DNA of 64,000 nt from Microcoleus sp. AS-A8 (GCA_039962225.1 JAMPKV010000023.1:1-64000), one strand, 5' to 3'; shown: positions 18,667-27,028, numbered from the stretch's first letter. The notes: a model not told the origin generated them from the sequence alone. Program-made: numbers and translations.

Positions 18667-19284
18667 TCACTCCTCAAGCTGAAATTCTTTAAACGGCATT
18701 GTTAAAATCCCCAAAATTCGACTCACTTCATTGATAAAATAGTCCCGTTTATCAATCCAGACAGTCTTATCAATCAACTTGAGAAACTTCCAATCCGTTC
18801 CCGTCGTTACGGCTCCATAGATACTTGCGATCGCCTCTCCATTCCGTTGATTAAATAGTTGCGCTGCAACCATTTCAGCAATACACTGCCCTAAGCCAGA
18901 TTTAATACTTTCATTCTTAGCTTCTACCAAGGTTACAATCGGAGTCCGAATTTCATAAGATTCTTTTGATGCAGTCAGGATATAATCGCAATATCCACTC
19001 AAACCCGCCTGTAAATCTACATTGAATTCTGAACCCGAAAAGAAACCAATTTGAAAATTGAATATTCGCCTAACCTCTAATAAAACTGGAGCAATAATTA
19101 ACTCCGAACGAGACTTTTCAGTATTGATGGCAGTTGCTAAAAATACATTCTCATTTAAAGTTGTCTGGAGATGAGAACTTGGCAATACTTCTGGAATATC
19201 AGTAAATAAGTCGATAGATTCTTCAATCGTTAACCCAAAAGCTTCTCTAACTTTAGTTAGGGTTGTAAAATCACTGTAAGCCAT
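18667..19284 (-). CDS. PD-(D/E)XK-like protein (HsdR N-terminal-type nuclease fold), copy B
   Basis: A paralogue of the 16053-16655 protein, sharing start MAYSDFT, the SRSELIIAPVLLEVRRIF block, GYCDYIL, the ExK in TLVEAKNES and GQCIAEMVAAQLFNQRNGEAIASIYGAV. The E-D-ExK-Q order is complete. The length of 205 aa is nearly equal. The two copies are inverted relative to each other and bracket the Uma2, xisI and GIY-YIG genes. Role unknown. Confidence 0.75.
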   Translation of the reverse strand: MAYSDFTTLTKVREAFGLTIEESIDLFTDIPEVLPSSHLQTTLNENVFLATAINTEKSRSELIIAPVLLEVRRIFNFQIGFFSGSEFNVDLQAGLSGYCDYILTASKESYEIRTPIVTLVEAKNESIKSGLGQCIAEMVAAQLFNQRNGEAIASIYGAVTTGTDWKFLKLIDKTVWIDKRDYFINEVSRILGILTMPFKEFQLEE

Positions 19285-19401
19285 AATCTAGAACTACTGT
19301 AACTTATATCAATACTCCCAAATATAACCATCATTCCGGCAGAAAGACGGAAGACTTCTCCTGATGGATTGTGATTAACATTCTAGCGATCGCTCCTCGA
19401 T

Positions 19402-19438
19402 GTAGGGTGCGTCACTCCTGCGTAACGCACCCTCTCAA
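19402..19438. repeat. Small palindromic repeat (gtagggtgcgt / acgcaccct)
   Basis: The inverted repeat gtagggtgcgt ... gtaacgcaccct lies just downstream of the argG stop. A related palindrome, gtagggtgcatta ... ttaacacaccctac, lies at 25767-25800. These are members of a widespread small palindromic family in cyanobacteria; it may act as a terminator hairpin here. Confidence 0.5.
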
Positions 19439-19453
19439 CTAAGGAAGGGAACT

Positions 19454-20692
19454 TCAATCCTTAATTTGACCACTTGTAGCGAGTACACGCGCACTCACAC
19501 CCAACACCCGTAACAATCCCTCCGAATCGGCATGATTATAACTACCAATCCCTTCCATCGAGGCATTCTCTTCTGAATAGAGGGAATGAGATGTATTCGT
19601 TGCCGAAACAAACGAGATATTCCCTTTATAAAGAGAAACCGTAATCGTTCCTGTCGCCAATTCTGCTGTGGGTTGAATCGCTTGCAATGCCATCTGAGTA
19701 GCCAAGTCAAACCAATACCCCTGATAGATTTGCTTGGCAATTAATAAAGATAATTGGTCAAAGAATTCACGAGAACGGCGATCTAAAATCAGTTGCAGCA
19801 ACAAGGCATAACAAGTTCCTAGTATTTCTACACCTGGGCTTTCATAAACACCCCGTGACTTAATCCCCACGAAGCGATTCTCGACTAAATGAGTGCCAAT
19901 CCCGATACCATGACGCCCGCCGATCGCATTCGTCTGAACAAATGCCTCAACTAAGTCTACCGAACTGCCATTAATCGAAACCGGACGACCTTGCTCAAAG
20001 TGTACCGTGAACTCCTCCGCTTGATCGGGAGCCTCGGCAGGATAGCAACCCATAATTGGCTTGACAAAATGCGCCGGAGTTGATAGAGATTCCAGTAATC
20101 CCGATTCGTGGGTTAGACCGAGCAAATTAGCATCGGTGGAATAAGGCTTATCTTTCGTCGCCGAGACGGAGAGTCCCTTTTCTTCACAAAAGTCAATCAT
20201 CTCGCTGCGACCCGGAAAACGCGCTAAAAATTCCTCATCCCGCCAGGGCGCATACACCTCAAACTCTGGAGCAAGCATATTGGTGATCAGTTGAAAACGG
20301 ACTTGATCGTTGCCTCGTCCGGTTGCGCCATGACTGAAGATTGTCAGCCCCTTCTTTTGCATCTCCTGAATCATGGCTTTGGCTAGGACACACCGGGCGA
20401 TTCCTGTAGTATTCCAGTAGCGTCCTTCATAGCAGGCTTGAGATTGAATCACACTAAGACCCGCTTGTGCGATCGCTTCTCGTGCAGGTAACAAGACAAA
20501 ATCTGCTGCCCCCGCTAAGAGCATCCGCTGACGAATTGCTTCTGTATCGTCTTCATCCGGTTGCCCTAGGTCGGCGGTAAAACACACAACCCGTACCCCC
20601 TGATCGGTCAGCCAACGGGTGATGGTGCAGCTATCCAGACCACCAGATCCAGCAAATGCAATCGTTTTTCCTTTCAAATCTTGAGCTTTCAT
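19454..20692 (-). CDS. argG: Argininosuccinate synthase, E. coli-like divergent type
   Basis: This enzyme joins citrulline and aspartate with ATP to make argininosuccinate in arginine synthesis. The ATP pyrophosphatase loop is GSGGLDSCT near the N-terminus, followed by TADLGQPDEDDTEAIR. Blocks such as IGGRHGIGIGTHLVENR and IKSRGVYESPGVEILG resemble the longer E. coli ArgG type more than the short canonical cyanobacterial type, which starts MGRAKKVVLAYSGGVDTS. A remnant of that canonical type lies directly upstream at 20916-20990. Acquisition by transfer or retention of a second type is inferred. Whether the enzyme is the main ArgG of the cell is not known. Confidence 0.88.
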   Translation of the reverse strand: MKAQDLKGKTIAFAGSGGLDSCTITRWLTDQGVRVVCFTADLGQPDEDDTEAIRQRMLLAGAADFVLLPAREAIAQAGLSVIQSQACYEGRYWNTTGIARCVLAKAMIQEMQKKGLTIFSHGATGRGNDQVRFQLITNMLAPEFEVYAPWRDEEFLARFPGRSEMIDFCEEKGLSVSATKDKPYSTDANLLGLTHESGLLESLSTPAHFVKPIMGCYPAEAPDQAEEFTVHFEQGRPVSINGSSVDLVEAFVQTNAIGGRHGIGIGTHLVENRFVGIKSRGVYESPGVEILGTCYALLLQLILDRRSREFFDQLSLLIAKQIYQGYWFDLATQMALQAIQPTAELATGTITVSLYKGNISFVSATNTSHSLYSEENASMEGIGSYNHADSEGLLRVLGVSARVLATSGQIKD

Positions 20693-20915
20693 CGTGTAAT
20701 TTTCCTCTTCAACGTGATCGTGGGAGTCCCCAGGCTGCTTCGTTGAGCCGAACCGTCGTAACTAGAACTGACGCACTTAAGGAAAGTGAGCGTTAACGAC
20801 ATCGCTTGGTTAGCCTGGTTTTCCAGTAACCGTTGTCTGTGCCCTGAGCACGCTCACGGCTTAGTCCACTTGTTCGCGTTGCTCTGTATTCTGGCTCGTC
20901 GGGAGTGTCCGTCTG

Positions 20916-20990
20916 TTTGAGATAAGGAATGTATACACAGGCATCGATTCCGCCTGAGTATGCCAATACAACTTTTTCAGCGCGACCCAT
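20916..20990 (-). pseudogene. Remnant of canonical argG 5' end
   Basis: The minus strand from ATG at 20990 reads MGRAEKVVLAYSGGIDACVY then IPYLK, matching at about 20 of 25 residues the N-terminus of canonical cyanobacterial ArgG, including the SGG(I/V)D ATP loop. After residue 25 the similarity stops abruptly and the frame runs on for 40 unrelated residues to a stop. The rest of a canonical argG is absent. It sits about 220 bp upstream of the intact divergent argG, so it looks like a deletion scar. Confidence 0.65.
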
Positions 20991-21158
20991 TGATGTCCCA
21001 CCCTGGAAAACGACCGAGGAATTATTGTATCCGGTTGGGCAATCGCTAAATTGTCAGTACGAACAAAGTCTTTAGAAACACGCGTGGGAAGACGGCATTT
21101 TGCACCTAAGGTGCGATCGCTAGGGATCGGAAGTTTACCCCTATCCTGAGTCATCGAG

Positions 21159-23735
21159 TCATCTTGCCAGTTCAGCGATCGCCCCAATCAACACATGGGG
21201 ATTAATCGGCTTGGCAAGATGCTGCTGGTAGCCTGCTGCTAGTAATCGTTCTCGGTCGGATTCATAGGCATAAGCGGTGAGCGCAATCGCTGGAAGATTC
21301 CTCAACTGTGGCAGCGATCGCACTTGATGAATCAATGCATAACCATCCATCTGCGGCATCTGAATATCGCTCACCAACACATTAATTGAAGATTGAGCCA
21401 TGACATCCAGTGCCGTTTGAGCTGATGTAACCGTCGTGACGATCGCCCCTTTTTGTTCCAGCAGCACCTGGAGAAACTGCAACGTATCCGTCTCATCATC
21501 TACGACTAATACCTGGATGCCTTGTAAGTTCGATGACTGATTCACCGAGGGCGGCTTAGGAACGACCGATTGGGATGCCGGAATCAGCGGCAGTCTGACG
21601 GTAAAGGTAGCCCCCTCTCCTTCTCCAGCACTGGCTGCCGAAATTGTGCCTCCATGCGCCTCAACCAGTTGCCGAGAGATAGCCAAACCTAACCCCAAAC
21701 CCCCAAACTGGCGAGTTGTGGAACTATCTTGCTGGCGGAACATTTCAAACAGGTGGGGCAGAAAATCTGGACGGATGCCTTTACCCGTATCACTGACTTG
21801 AATTTGGGCATAGCGCTCGACTTGTTCTAATCGCACTGTCACGCGACCACCTTCTGGCGTAAATTTGATCGCATTTAACAGCAAGTTCCATACGACTTGT
21901 TGTAGCCTTCCGGCATCGCCTGAAACCTCTCTCACGGTAGGGTCTAGCCTTGTTTCGATCGCGATTGATTTAGCCCAAGCCACTTGATGCACAGTTTCAA
22001 TTGCCGCCGTAATTGGGGTCAGCAGCGATACAGGAGTACAATTGAGGCTTAATTTCCCTCGGATGATGCGAGAGATATCCAGCAAGTCGTCAATCAGTTG
22101 CACTTGCAGCTTGGCATTGCGTTCGATCGTGGAGAGAGCCTGCCGGGTTTGCTCCTGGCTAAAGTTACGGGTTTGCAAGAGCTTGGCCCAGCCAAGAATC
22201 GGATTGAGGGGTGTTCGCAGTTCAGGGGAAAGAACTGCCAAAAATTCATCTTTGATTCGGTTAGCGTGAGCAAGCTGCTCAGTCTGTTGTCGTAGCTGAG
22301 CTTCGCTCTGGCGCAGTGCTTCCTCTGCCTGTTTGCGATCGTCTTCGATGCGCTTGCGCTCAGTAATTTCCTCGCAAACCGTACTGATCCCAATAATGCG
22401 ATCGCCATTCTTTAACGGCAAAAAGTGCTCTAACCAGATTCGCTGCACACCCGGTTGAGCCGGAGTTTCCCCGCTAATTTCCACATTCAGAATCGGTTCC
22501 CCCGTTTCCAAGATGGGGCGCAATATCTGTTCGGCTGCCTCAGCCATATCGGGTAGCACCTCACGCAACGTGCGACCGATATGGGCTTCAACGGGAAGCC
22601 CATTCATTTCTGCCAGTCGCTGGTTAATCCGCACAAAGCGGAAGTCGGTATCTAAGACGTTTAAACCTATTGGGGCTGATTGGTAGATGGCTTCAATTTC
22701 AGCCAGTTGCTGCTGAAGCTGTGCCTGACTCTGGAGCAAAGCGGCTTCTGCTTGTTTGCCATCGGTGACATCAGTGATTCGCACCAAATGCACGTTCCGC
22801 TCCCCAAAGCGGATGGATTTAGCCGCTAGATTGCCCCAGAAGTAATTGCCTTGACGGGTAACATATTCAATTTCTTTAATCCAAACCCCCTTGTGCATAT
22901 CAGCAACAATGGCATCTAGTTCATTGGGTGTAAATTGTTGCCGTTGCAGCGTATGCCCTTCAATACCAATTAACTCTTCCTTGCCACTTGCTTCAAACAA
23001 CTCCACTGCTCGCTGGTTACAGTCTACCGTCCGCAGAATTTCGGGATCGACCAGGAACAGGGCGTCACTGGATGCGTTGAAAACAGTTTCATGTAAATCT
23101 CTACTCTGTCGCAGCGCTTCTTCTGCCTGTTTGCGATCGTCTTCGATGCACTTGCACTCTGTAATGTCTTGAGCAAATCCCAGTACTTGATGCAACTGAC
23201 CGGCTGCGCTGCGGTGAAATACCCGATCTTGACTGGCAAACCAACGCCACTCGCCATTGGCATGACGCATCCGGTATTTGAATTCCACTAAGTCACTGGA
23301 TTGAGCGCGCTCAAGTTGCTCTAGGTGCCGTGGGAATCGGGCAAAATCCTCTGGATGCATAATGGTGGCAACAAAGTTGGCTCCCATTGCCATTACTCCA
23401 TCAACTGAGTAACCCAGTAATTCTGCTGCTTGCGGGCTAAGGTAGACAGACCGTTGAGCGATCGCATCAAATAGATAAACGACTCCCGGTAAATTGCGGA
23501 TGACTTGCTCAATGAATTGTGGGCTTGGCGGCACCTGAGCGAAGGGATTGAGGGGTTGCTCCTGAGATGAAGCCGATACCTCTGCGTTTAGGGATTGTGC
23601 TAGCTCTTGCGGGCTTTTGTGTTCCTCTCCGTCTAACCCAAGAGAGTTCGATGCGCTTGTATAAAGGTTTGAAGAGGGAAAACCAGCCAATGCCATATCG
23701 AGCGGGAAGTGTTCGGAGCGATCGAGGCTTTGCAT
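21159..23735 (-). CDS. PAS-domain hybrid histidine kinase with substituted H-box
   Basis: An 858-residue soluble sensor. Three PAS/PAC modules span about residues 65-195, 210-335 and 345-475, followed by a HisKA region, an HATPase_c domain (NLLLNAIKFTPEGG, DTGKGI, GGLGLGL boxes) and a C-terminal receiver (VVDDE, phosphorylatable Asp in VSDIQMPQMDG, Lys in LAKPIN). The H-box reads LAVLSPELRTPL: residue 504 is Pro (codon CCT) where the phospho-accepting His (CAT) is expected, so normal autophosphorylation should be impossible. The kinase ATP site and receiver look intact. No transmembrane segment is seen. No partner gene is adjacent. Confidence 0.9.
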   Translation of the reverse strand: MQSLDRSEHFPLDMALAGFPSSNLYTSASNSLGLDGEEHKSPQELAQSLNAEVSASSQEQPLNPFAQVPPSPQFIEQVIRNLPGVVYLFDAIAQRSVYLSPQAAELLGYSVDGVMAMGANFVATIMHPEDFARFPRHLEQLERAQSSDLVEFKYRMRHANGEWRWFASQDRVFHRSAAGQLHQVLGFAQDITECKCIEDDRKQAEEALRQSRDLHETVFNASSDALFLVDPEILRTVDCNQRAVELFEASGKEELIGIEGHTLQRQQFTPNELDAIVADMHKGVWIKEIEYVTRQGNYFWGNLAAKSIRFGERNVHLVRITDVTDGKQAEAALLQSQAQLQQQLAEIEAIYQSAPIGLNVLDTDFRFVRINQRLAEMNGLPVEAHIGRTLREVLPDMAEAAEQILRPILETGEPILNVEISGETPAQPGVQRIWLEHFLPLKNGDRIIGISTVCEEITERKRIEDDRKQAEEALRQSEAQLRQQTEQLAHANRIKDEFLAVLSPELRTPLNPILGWAKLLQTRNFSQEQTRQALSTIERNAKLQVQLIDDLLDISRIIRGKLSLNCTPVSLLTPITAAIETVHQVAWAKSIAIETRLDPTVREVSGDAGRLQQVVWNLLLNAIKFTPEGGRVTVRLEQVERYAQIQVSDTGKGIRPDFLPHLFEMFRQQDSSTTRQFGGLGLGLAISRQLVEAHGGTISAASAGEGEGATFTVRLPLIPASQSVVPKPPSVNQSSNLQGIQVLVVDDETDTLQFLQVLLEQKGAIVTTVTSAQTALDVMAQSSINVLVSDIQMPQMDGYALIHQVRSLPQLRNLPAIALTAYAYESDRERLLAAGYQQHLAKPINPHVLIGAIAELAR

Positions 23736-24172
23736 AAGATACTAGCTGGATTAGCGGGACGAAAATGATGTGGCAACGACCGCTGTTGCTGGTTCAATCT
23801 CGCCACAGCAATCCTGAATTTTGAGCGCCAATTGATAGGGCTCAGCCATATCTGGGTTGAGTGCGATGTTGAATCGGTAACGGTAGTGTGCGGCGAAGTT
23901 CCATCAAAAAAGGAATTGCCGATTCTATCTTTTGTGCAGTGCGATTGTTCACTCCGTAGCTCCTGCTACCGTTAAGACACAGCGTGCAAAGGATGCTCAA
24001 CTACAAGTCATCTCCCGGAGGTTAGATTTCACTCCTATCTAGGAGGATTATAACTTCTATCTAAAGACAGATTTTGTTCCATATAATATAAATTCCTAAG
24101 CCCTTAGAAGTGCCGCGCTGACCTCAAGAGGAAAGTCTCAATCTGTAGTTTTGACACAGATCACTGTAATAG
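23736..24172. other. Gene-free region upstream of the hybrid kinase
   Basis: 437 bp with no convincing ORF. It must contain the promoter of the minus-strand kinase. A hairpin-prone word (ctcctatctaggag) lies at about 24033-24046. No trace of cas12k, tniQ, tnsB or tnsC coding sequence is recognisable by eye. Confidence 0.4.
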
Positions 24173-24366
24173 TGTACAAAATTGATTTTCTCTCATGACA
24201 TCTAATTCGTCACTGTTACTTCAGCGACAGTTATCTGTCACAACGACACGCAGTTAGTCAGTGCGACAACAATCTGTCACTGATGACAATTATTTAGTCA
24301 CTATGCAAATTGATTGTAGAGGGACAAATAATTTGTCGAAACGCTCAAATAATTTGTCCCTCTACT
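24173..24366 (-). mobile_element. Probable relic end of a type V-K CAST / Tn7-like transposon
   Basis: Five sites of about 17 bp with the form (C/T)GACA-N6-(A/T)-TGTCA or AGTCA start at 24196, 24225, 24244, 24264 and 24284, all in one orientation; the last four are spaced 19-20 bp. This matches the TnsB-binding repeats I know from the ends of ShCAST-like elements (GTGACA..AT...TGTC). A TGTACA, the terminal hexamer of ShCAST, is at 24173-24178. A perfect 20-bp inverted repeat (24316-24335 / 24346-24365), itself made of gacaaataatttgtc words, touches the tRNA-Cys 3' end. The position next to a tRNA gene fits V-K elements, which home to tRNAs. No transposition or Cas gene is in the window, so this is a solo end or a mini-element. 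Confidence 0.6.
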
Positions 24367-24368
24367 TA

Positions 24369-24440
<72 letters not shown>

Positions 24441-24588
24441 GTAAGCTCAGCTTCCTATTATATAACCAAATGCTAGTTTTTTCTAGCGCTGTAGCAAGAC
24501 ATCGGTGCCAACTGAATCACATCCAGTCTAGTTTATCATTGGCAGTTCACTGGGACTCCTAAGGTTATCGGAAAGCGCTTAACATCCT

Positions 24589-24730
24589 GAAATTAGCACT
24601 GTGTACGGTAGGGATACGGTCACTTACGCTTGGGGAGATTTGCCCAATAAGAGCAGTTGGAGCAATCCTGCTGTCTAACGACGAGTCCGTGAACCAAGAA
24701 TCTCCGCACTTCTAGGGCGGAGAGTGTCAA
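24589..24730 (+). mobile_element. Relic of an IS605-type tnpB tail and omega-RNA right end
   Basis: From 24589 a short open stretch ends DTVTYAWGDLPNKSSWSNPAV with a stop at 24676-24678, resembling the C-terminal tail of cyanobacterial TnpB proteins. It is followed by ccgtgaaccaagaatctccgc, a small stem (tctccgc / gcggaga) and gtgtcaa at 24724-24730, the pattern I know for the 3' end of the TnpB guide (omega) RNA at the element's right end. The rest of tnpB is missing. This rests on remembered patterns, not alignment. Confidence 0.55.
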
Positions 24731-24929
24731 CCTGGTGTCAATAAAAAATTACCTATAAATACTGTTGCATTCCTATATACGTAAAATTATTGCTACTGGT
24801 CACATCTATGTGGATGTGCCACGAAAAACACCCCGTTCGATTGGGTTACAAGTACGATCTGGGTGCTAGAGATTTCCTGAGTATCTATGTTCAGGTCGTG
24901 AGTCGGATTCCTTTTACATTGAGCCTGAT

Positions 24930-25727
24930 ATGATCCAAGCCTCTCCACTGCTAATTGCTCAAGTTACAGATATTCACCTGTTTGCTAATCCAACGCAAGA
25001 ACTCTTGGGGCTTCCAACCGCGAAGTCTTTCCATGCCGTTCTAGAACAATTGCAAAAACTGTTACCCCAACCCGATCTCCTGCTACTCACAGGAGACTTA
25101 TCTCAAGATGAGACACCGGAATCTTATCAGTATCTGCAAGACTGGCTTAAACCCTTGGGAATCCCAACCTACTGGCTACCCGGCAACCATGACCAACCTT
25201 CAGTAATCGCTCAGGTGTTCAATCAGGCTCCGATTTCCCCTAAAAAGTCTTTCTCTGCCGGAGGCTGGCAGTTTCTGCTACTAAGCACAGCCGTTTCAGG
25301 CCAAGTCTATGGTCAGCTATCACCAGAAAGTTTAGCTTGGCTCGATCTACAGTTACAACAGAACCGTGAACAACCGACTCTTATTAGTTTCCATCATCCA
25401 CCGTTTTCAGTCCATTCAGATTGGCTCGATCGCATTTCCCTACAGAATGCGGATGAGCTGTTTGCCGTGATTGACCGCCATCCACAGGTGCGTTTGGTAG
25501 TCTTTGGTCATATTCATCAGGAATTTGAGCGATCGCGTCACGGCGTTAGCTACTTGGGTTGTCCCTCAACTTGCTTTCAGTTTATGCCTAAAAGTGACAA
25601 CTTTGCCTTGGACAACGCCAACCCCGGATTTCGCTTAATCAGCCTCTATCCCGATGGCTCATTCCACACCCAAGTTGAGCGGGTGGAATACGTCTACGAA
25701 CTCTATACAGGCGCAAACGGCTATTGA
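24930..25727 (+). CDS. Metallophosphoesterase, CpdA-like 3',5'-cyclic-AMP phosphodiesterase family
   Basis: A calcineurin-like dinuclear metal phosphoesterase of 265 residues. All motifs are present in order: QVTDIHLF (DxH), LLLTGDLSQDE (GDxxx), LPGNHDQ (GNHD), ISFHHPP and VFGHIHQEF (GHxH). The spacing and length match the CpdA group, which hydrolyses cAMP; other cyclic nucleotides or phosphodiesters are possible. Confidence 0.88.
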   Translation: MIQASPLLIAQVTDIHLFANPTQELLGLPTAKSFHAVLEQLQKLLPQPDLLLLTGDLSQDETPESYQYLQDWLKPLGIPTYWLPGNHDQPSVIAQVFNQAPISPKKSFSAGGWQFLLLSTAVSGQVYGQLSPESLAWLDLQLQQNREQPTLISFHHPPFSVHSDWLDRISLQNADELFAVIDRHPQVRLVVFGHIHQEFERSRHGVSYLGCPSTCFQFMPKSDNFALDNANPGFRLISLYPDGSFHTQVERVEYVYELYTGANGY

Positions 25728-25766
25728 GTGTTAGGGATCTTTGATCAAGTCAACATTAACTTAAAG

Positions 25767-25800
25767 TAGGGTGCATTACACTCCGTTAACACACCCTACC
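25767..25800. repeat. Small palindromic repeat (gtagggtgcatta / ttaacacaccctac)
   Basis: An imperfect inverted repeat with arms of about 13 bases, 40 bp after the CpdA-like stop codon, between convergent genes. It is similar to the palindrome at 19402-19438 and could end transcription of the phosphodiesterase gene. Confidence 0.45.
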
Positions 25801-25963
25801 GATGGAAAATTACTTTATAGGCTATGTGGGGATGGCTCTTGCCCTGTATCGCTCCCTGAAGTGTTTGACAAAATTCATCCCCACTCAAGGCTTGTTCATC
25901 AGCACCATGTGTCCGCAGGACTTGAAGCGAGTCTTGCACCCTTGTCCACACTTTGAATTGACT

Positions 25964-26743
25964 CTATTGTTTAGTGCCATTGAGGTTGACGTTCGCACCG
26001 TCTAACTTAGCTTCAGTTAAATCGGTTCTGTTGATTTTCGCCTTGTTCAGATTCGCCCCCCGCAAATCTGTCTTGCTCAAGTTAGCACCTTCCAGGTTCG
26101 CACCACTCAAATTGGCGTTGCTTAAATCGGCCTCAGTTAAATCGGCTCCCCTGAGATTGGCATCTTGCAGGTTCGCATTGCTTAAATTAGCCTTACTCAG
26201 GTTAGAACTTTGCAGATTGGTCTTACTCAAATTAGTCTTAGCCAAATTCGCTTCGGTACAATCTGCTTGACTCAGATTCTTGCTACTAAAATTCTGTCCC
26301 GAAAGATTTAAATTTGCACACTTGAAATTAGTCACAACCGGATTGGGGTTAGTCAGTGAAGGTTGACTCGTAATCGGTTGTTGTACCGGTGGTGGTGGTG
26401 GTTGAACCTGTGCATTGGTGGCAGCATTCCTGGCAAGGAGCCATCCTATGCCAGCAATGGCGGCAAGGAGTGGTAACCCGATCGCCAGACCAATGAGGTA
26501 TTTTTTATTTTGAGTCATTGGTACGGGTTGTTGAGTGGGCGAATGCTGAATCTGAAGCTCATCGATCGCTTGTTGAATAAACTCTGGCGGAATTCTTGCC
26601 TCTGTTCCAGCGTCCATCAGCTCTTTAACAGAATAGCTTTGATTGTGCTGGGCGTACAATTGAGCCGCAAGCGTAAAAACTTCCTCAGCTTTATCTTCAG
26701 AAATGCGATACTCTGAAGGAATTCGATATTCTGGGCGGTTCAT
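25964..26743 (-). CDS. Membrane-anchored pentapeptide-repeat protein
   Basis: 259 residues in three parts. The N-terminal 85 residues are charged and helical (ISEDKAEEVFTLAAQLYAQH). One transmembrane segment (YLIGLAIGLPLLAAIAGIGWLLA) lies near residues 85-110. After a Pro-rich linker (QPPPPPVQQ) there are about 22 A(D/N)LXX repeats, which fold as a right-handed quadrilateral helix. The repeats should lie outside the cytoplasm. Ligand and function are unknown. Confidence 0.85.
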   Translation of the reverse strand: MNRPEYRIPSEYRISEDKAEEVFTLAAQLYAQHNQSYSVKELMDAGTEARIPPEFIQQAIDELQIQHSPTQQPVPMTQNKKYLIGLAIGLPLLAAIAGIGWLLARNAATNAQVQPPPPPVQQPITSQPSLTNPNPVVTNFKCANLNLSGQNFSSKNLSQADCTEANLAKTNLSKTNLQSSNLSKANLSNANLQDANLRGADLTEADLSNANLSGANLEGANLSKTDLRGANLNKAKINRTDLTEAKLDGANVNLNGTKQ

Positions 26744-27028
26744 AAGGCAGTCACGATAAAATAAACAGGAAAAATAAACACTGTTTCCGCGATCCTAGTC
26801 TCTCTATTCAGCTAGTGTCAGCCTTAATCAGCCAAGTGTGCCTGGTTTTTTGGACTTAATTTGCGATCGCGCTCCATCCTTGATCCAAGTTGCGATCAGC
26901 GTTGTATCGCTGGACTGTAGAAGAATCCGTCTTCTGACAGTTCGGTTGTACTCACTGGCGGGCTTGCCCGCTTTTACTAAATTAGTTAATAGAAATTGTA
27001 ACAACTCTACAAACTGGCGGTTACTACC

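Noticed and set aside
20861-21187. 108-codon minus-strand frame (MGRSLNWQDD...)
   Set aside because: It overlaps the argG remnant in another frame and the kinase 3' end, and shows no family features.
23736-24172. Search for a cas12k/tracrRNA/CRISPR segment belonging to the putative CAST end
   Set aside because: No repeated crRNA-like units, no tracr-like fold and no coding fragment were visible by eye.
25771-26005. Two plus-strand frames after the CpdA-like gene
   Set aside because: They start in or near the palindromic repeat, overlap the 3' end of the pentapeptide gene and look non-coding.
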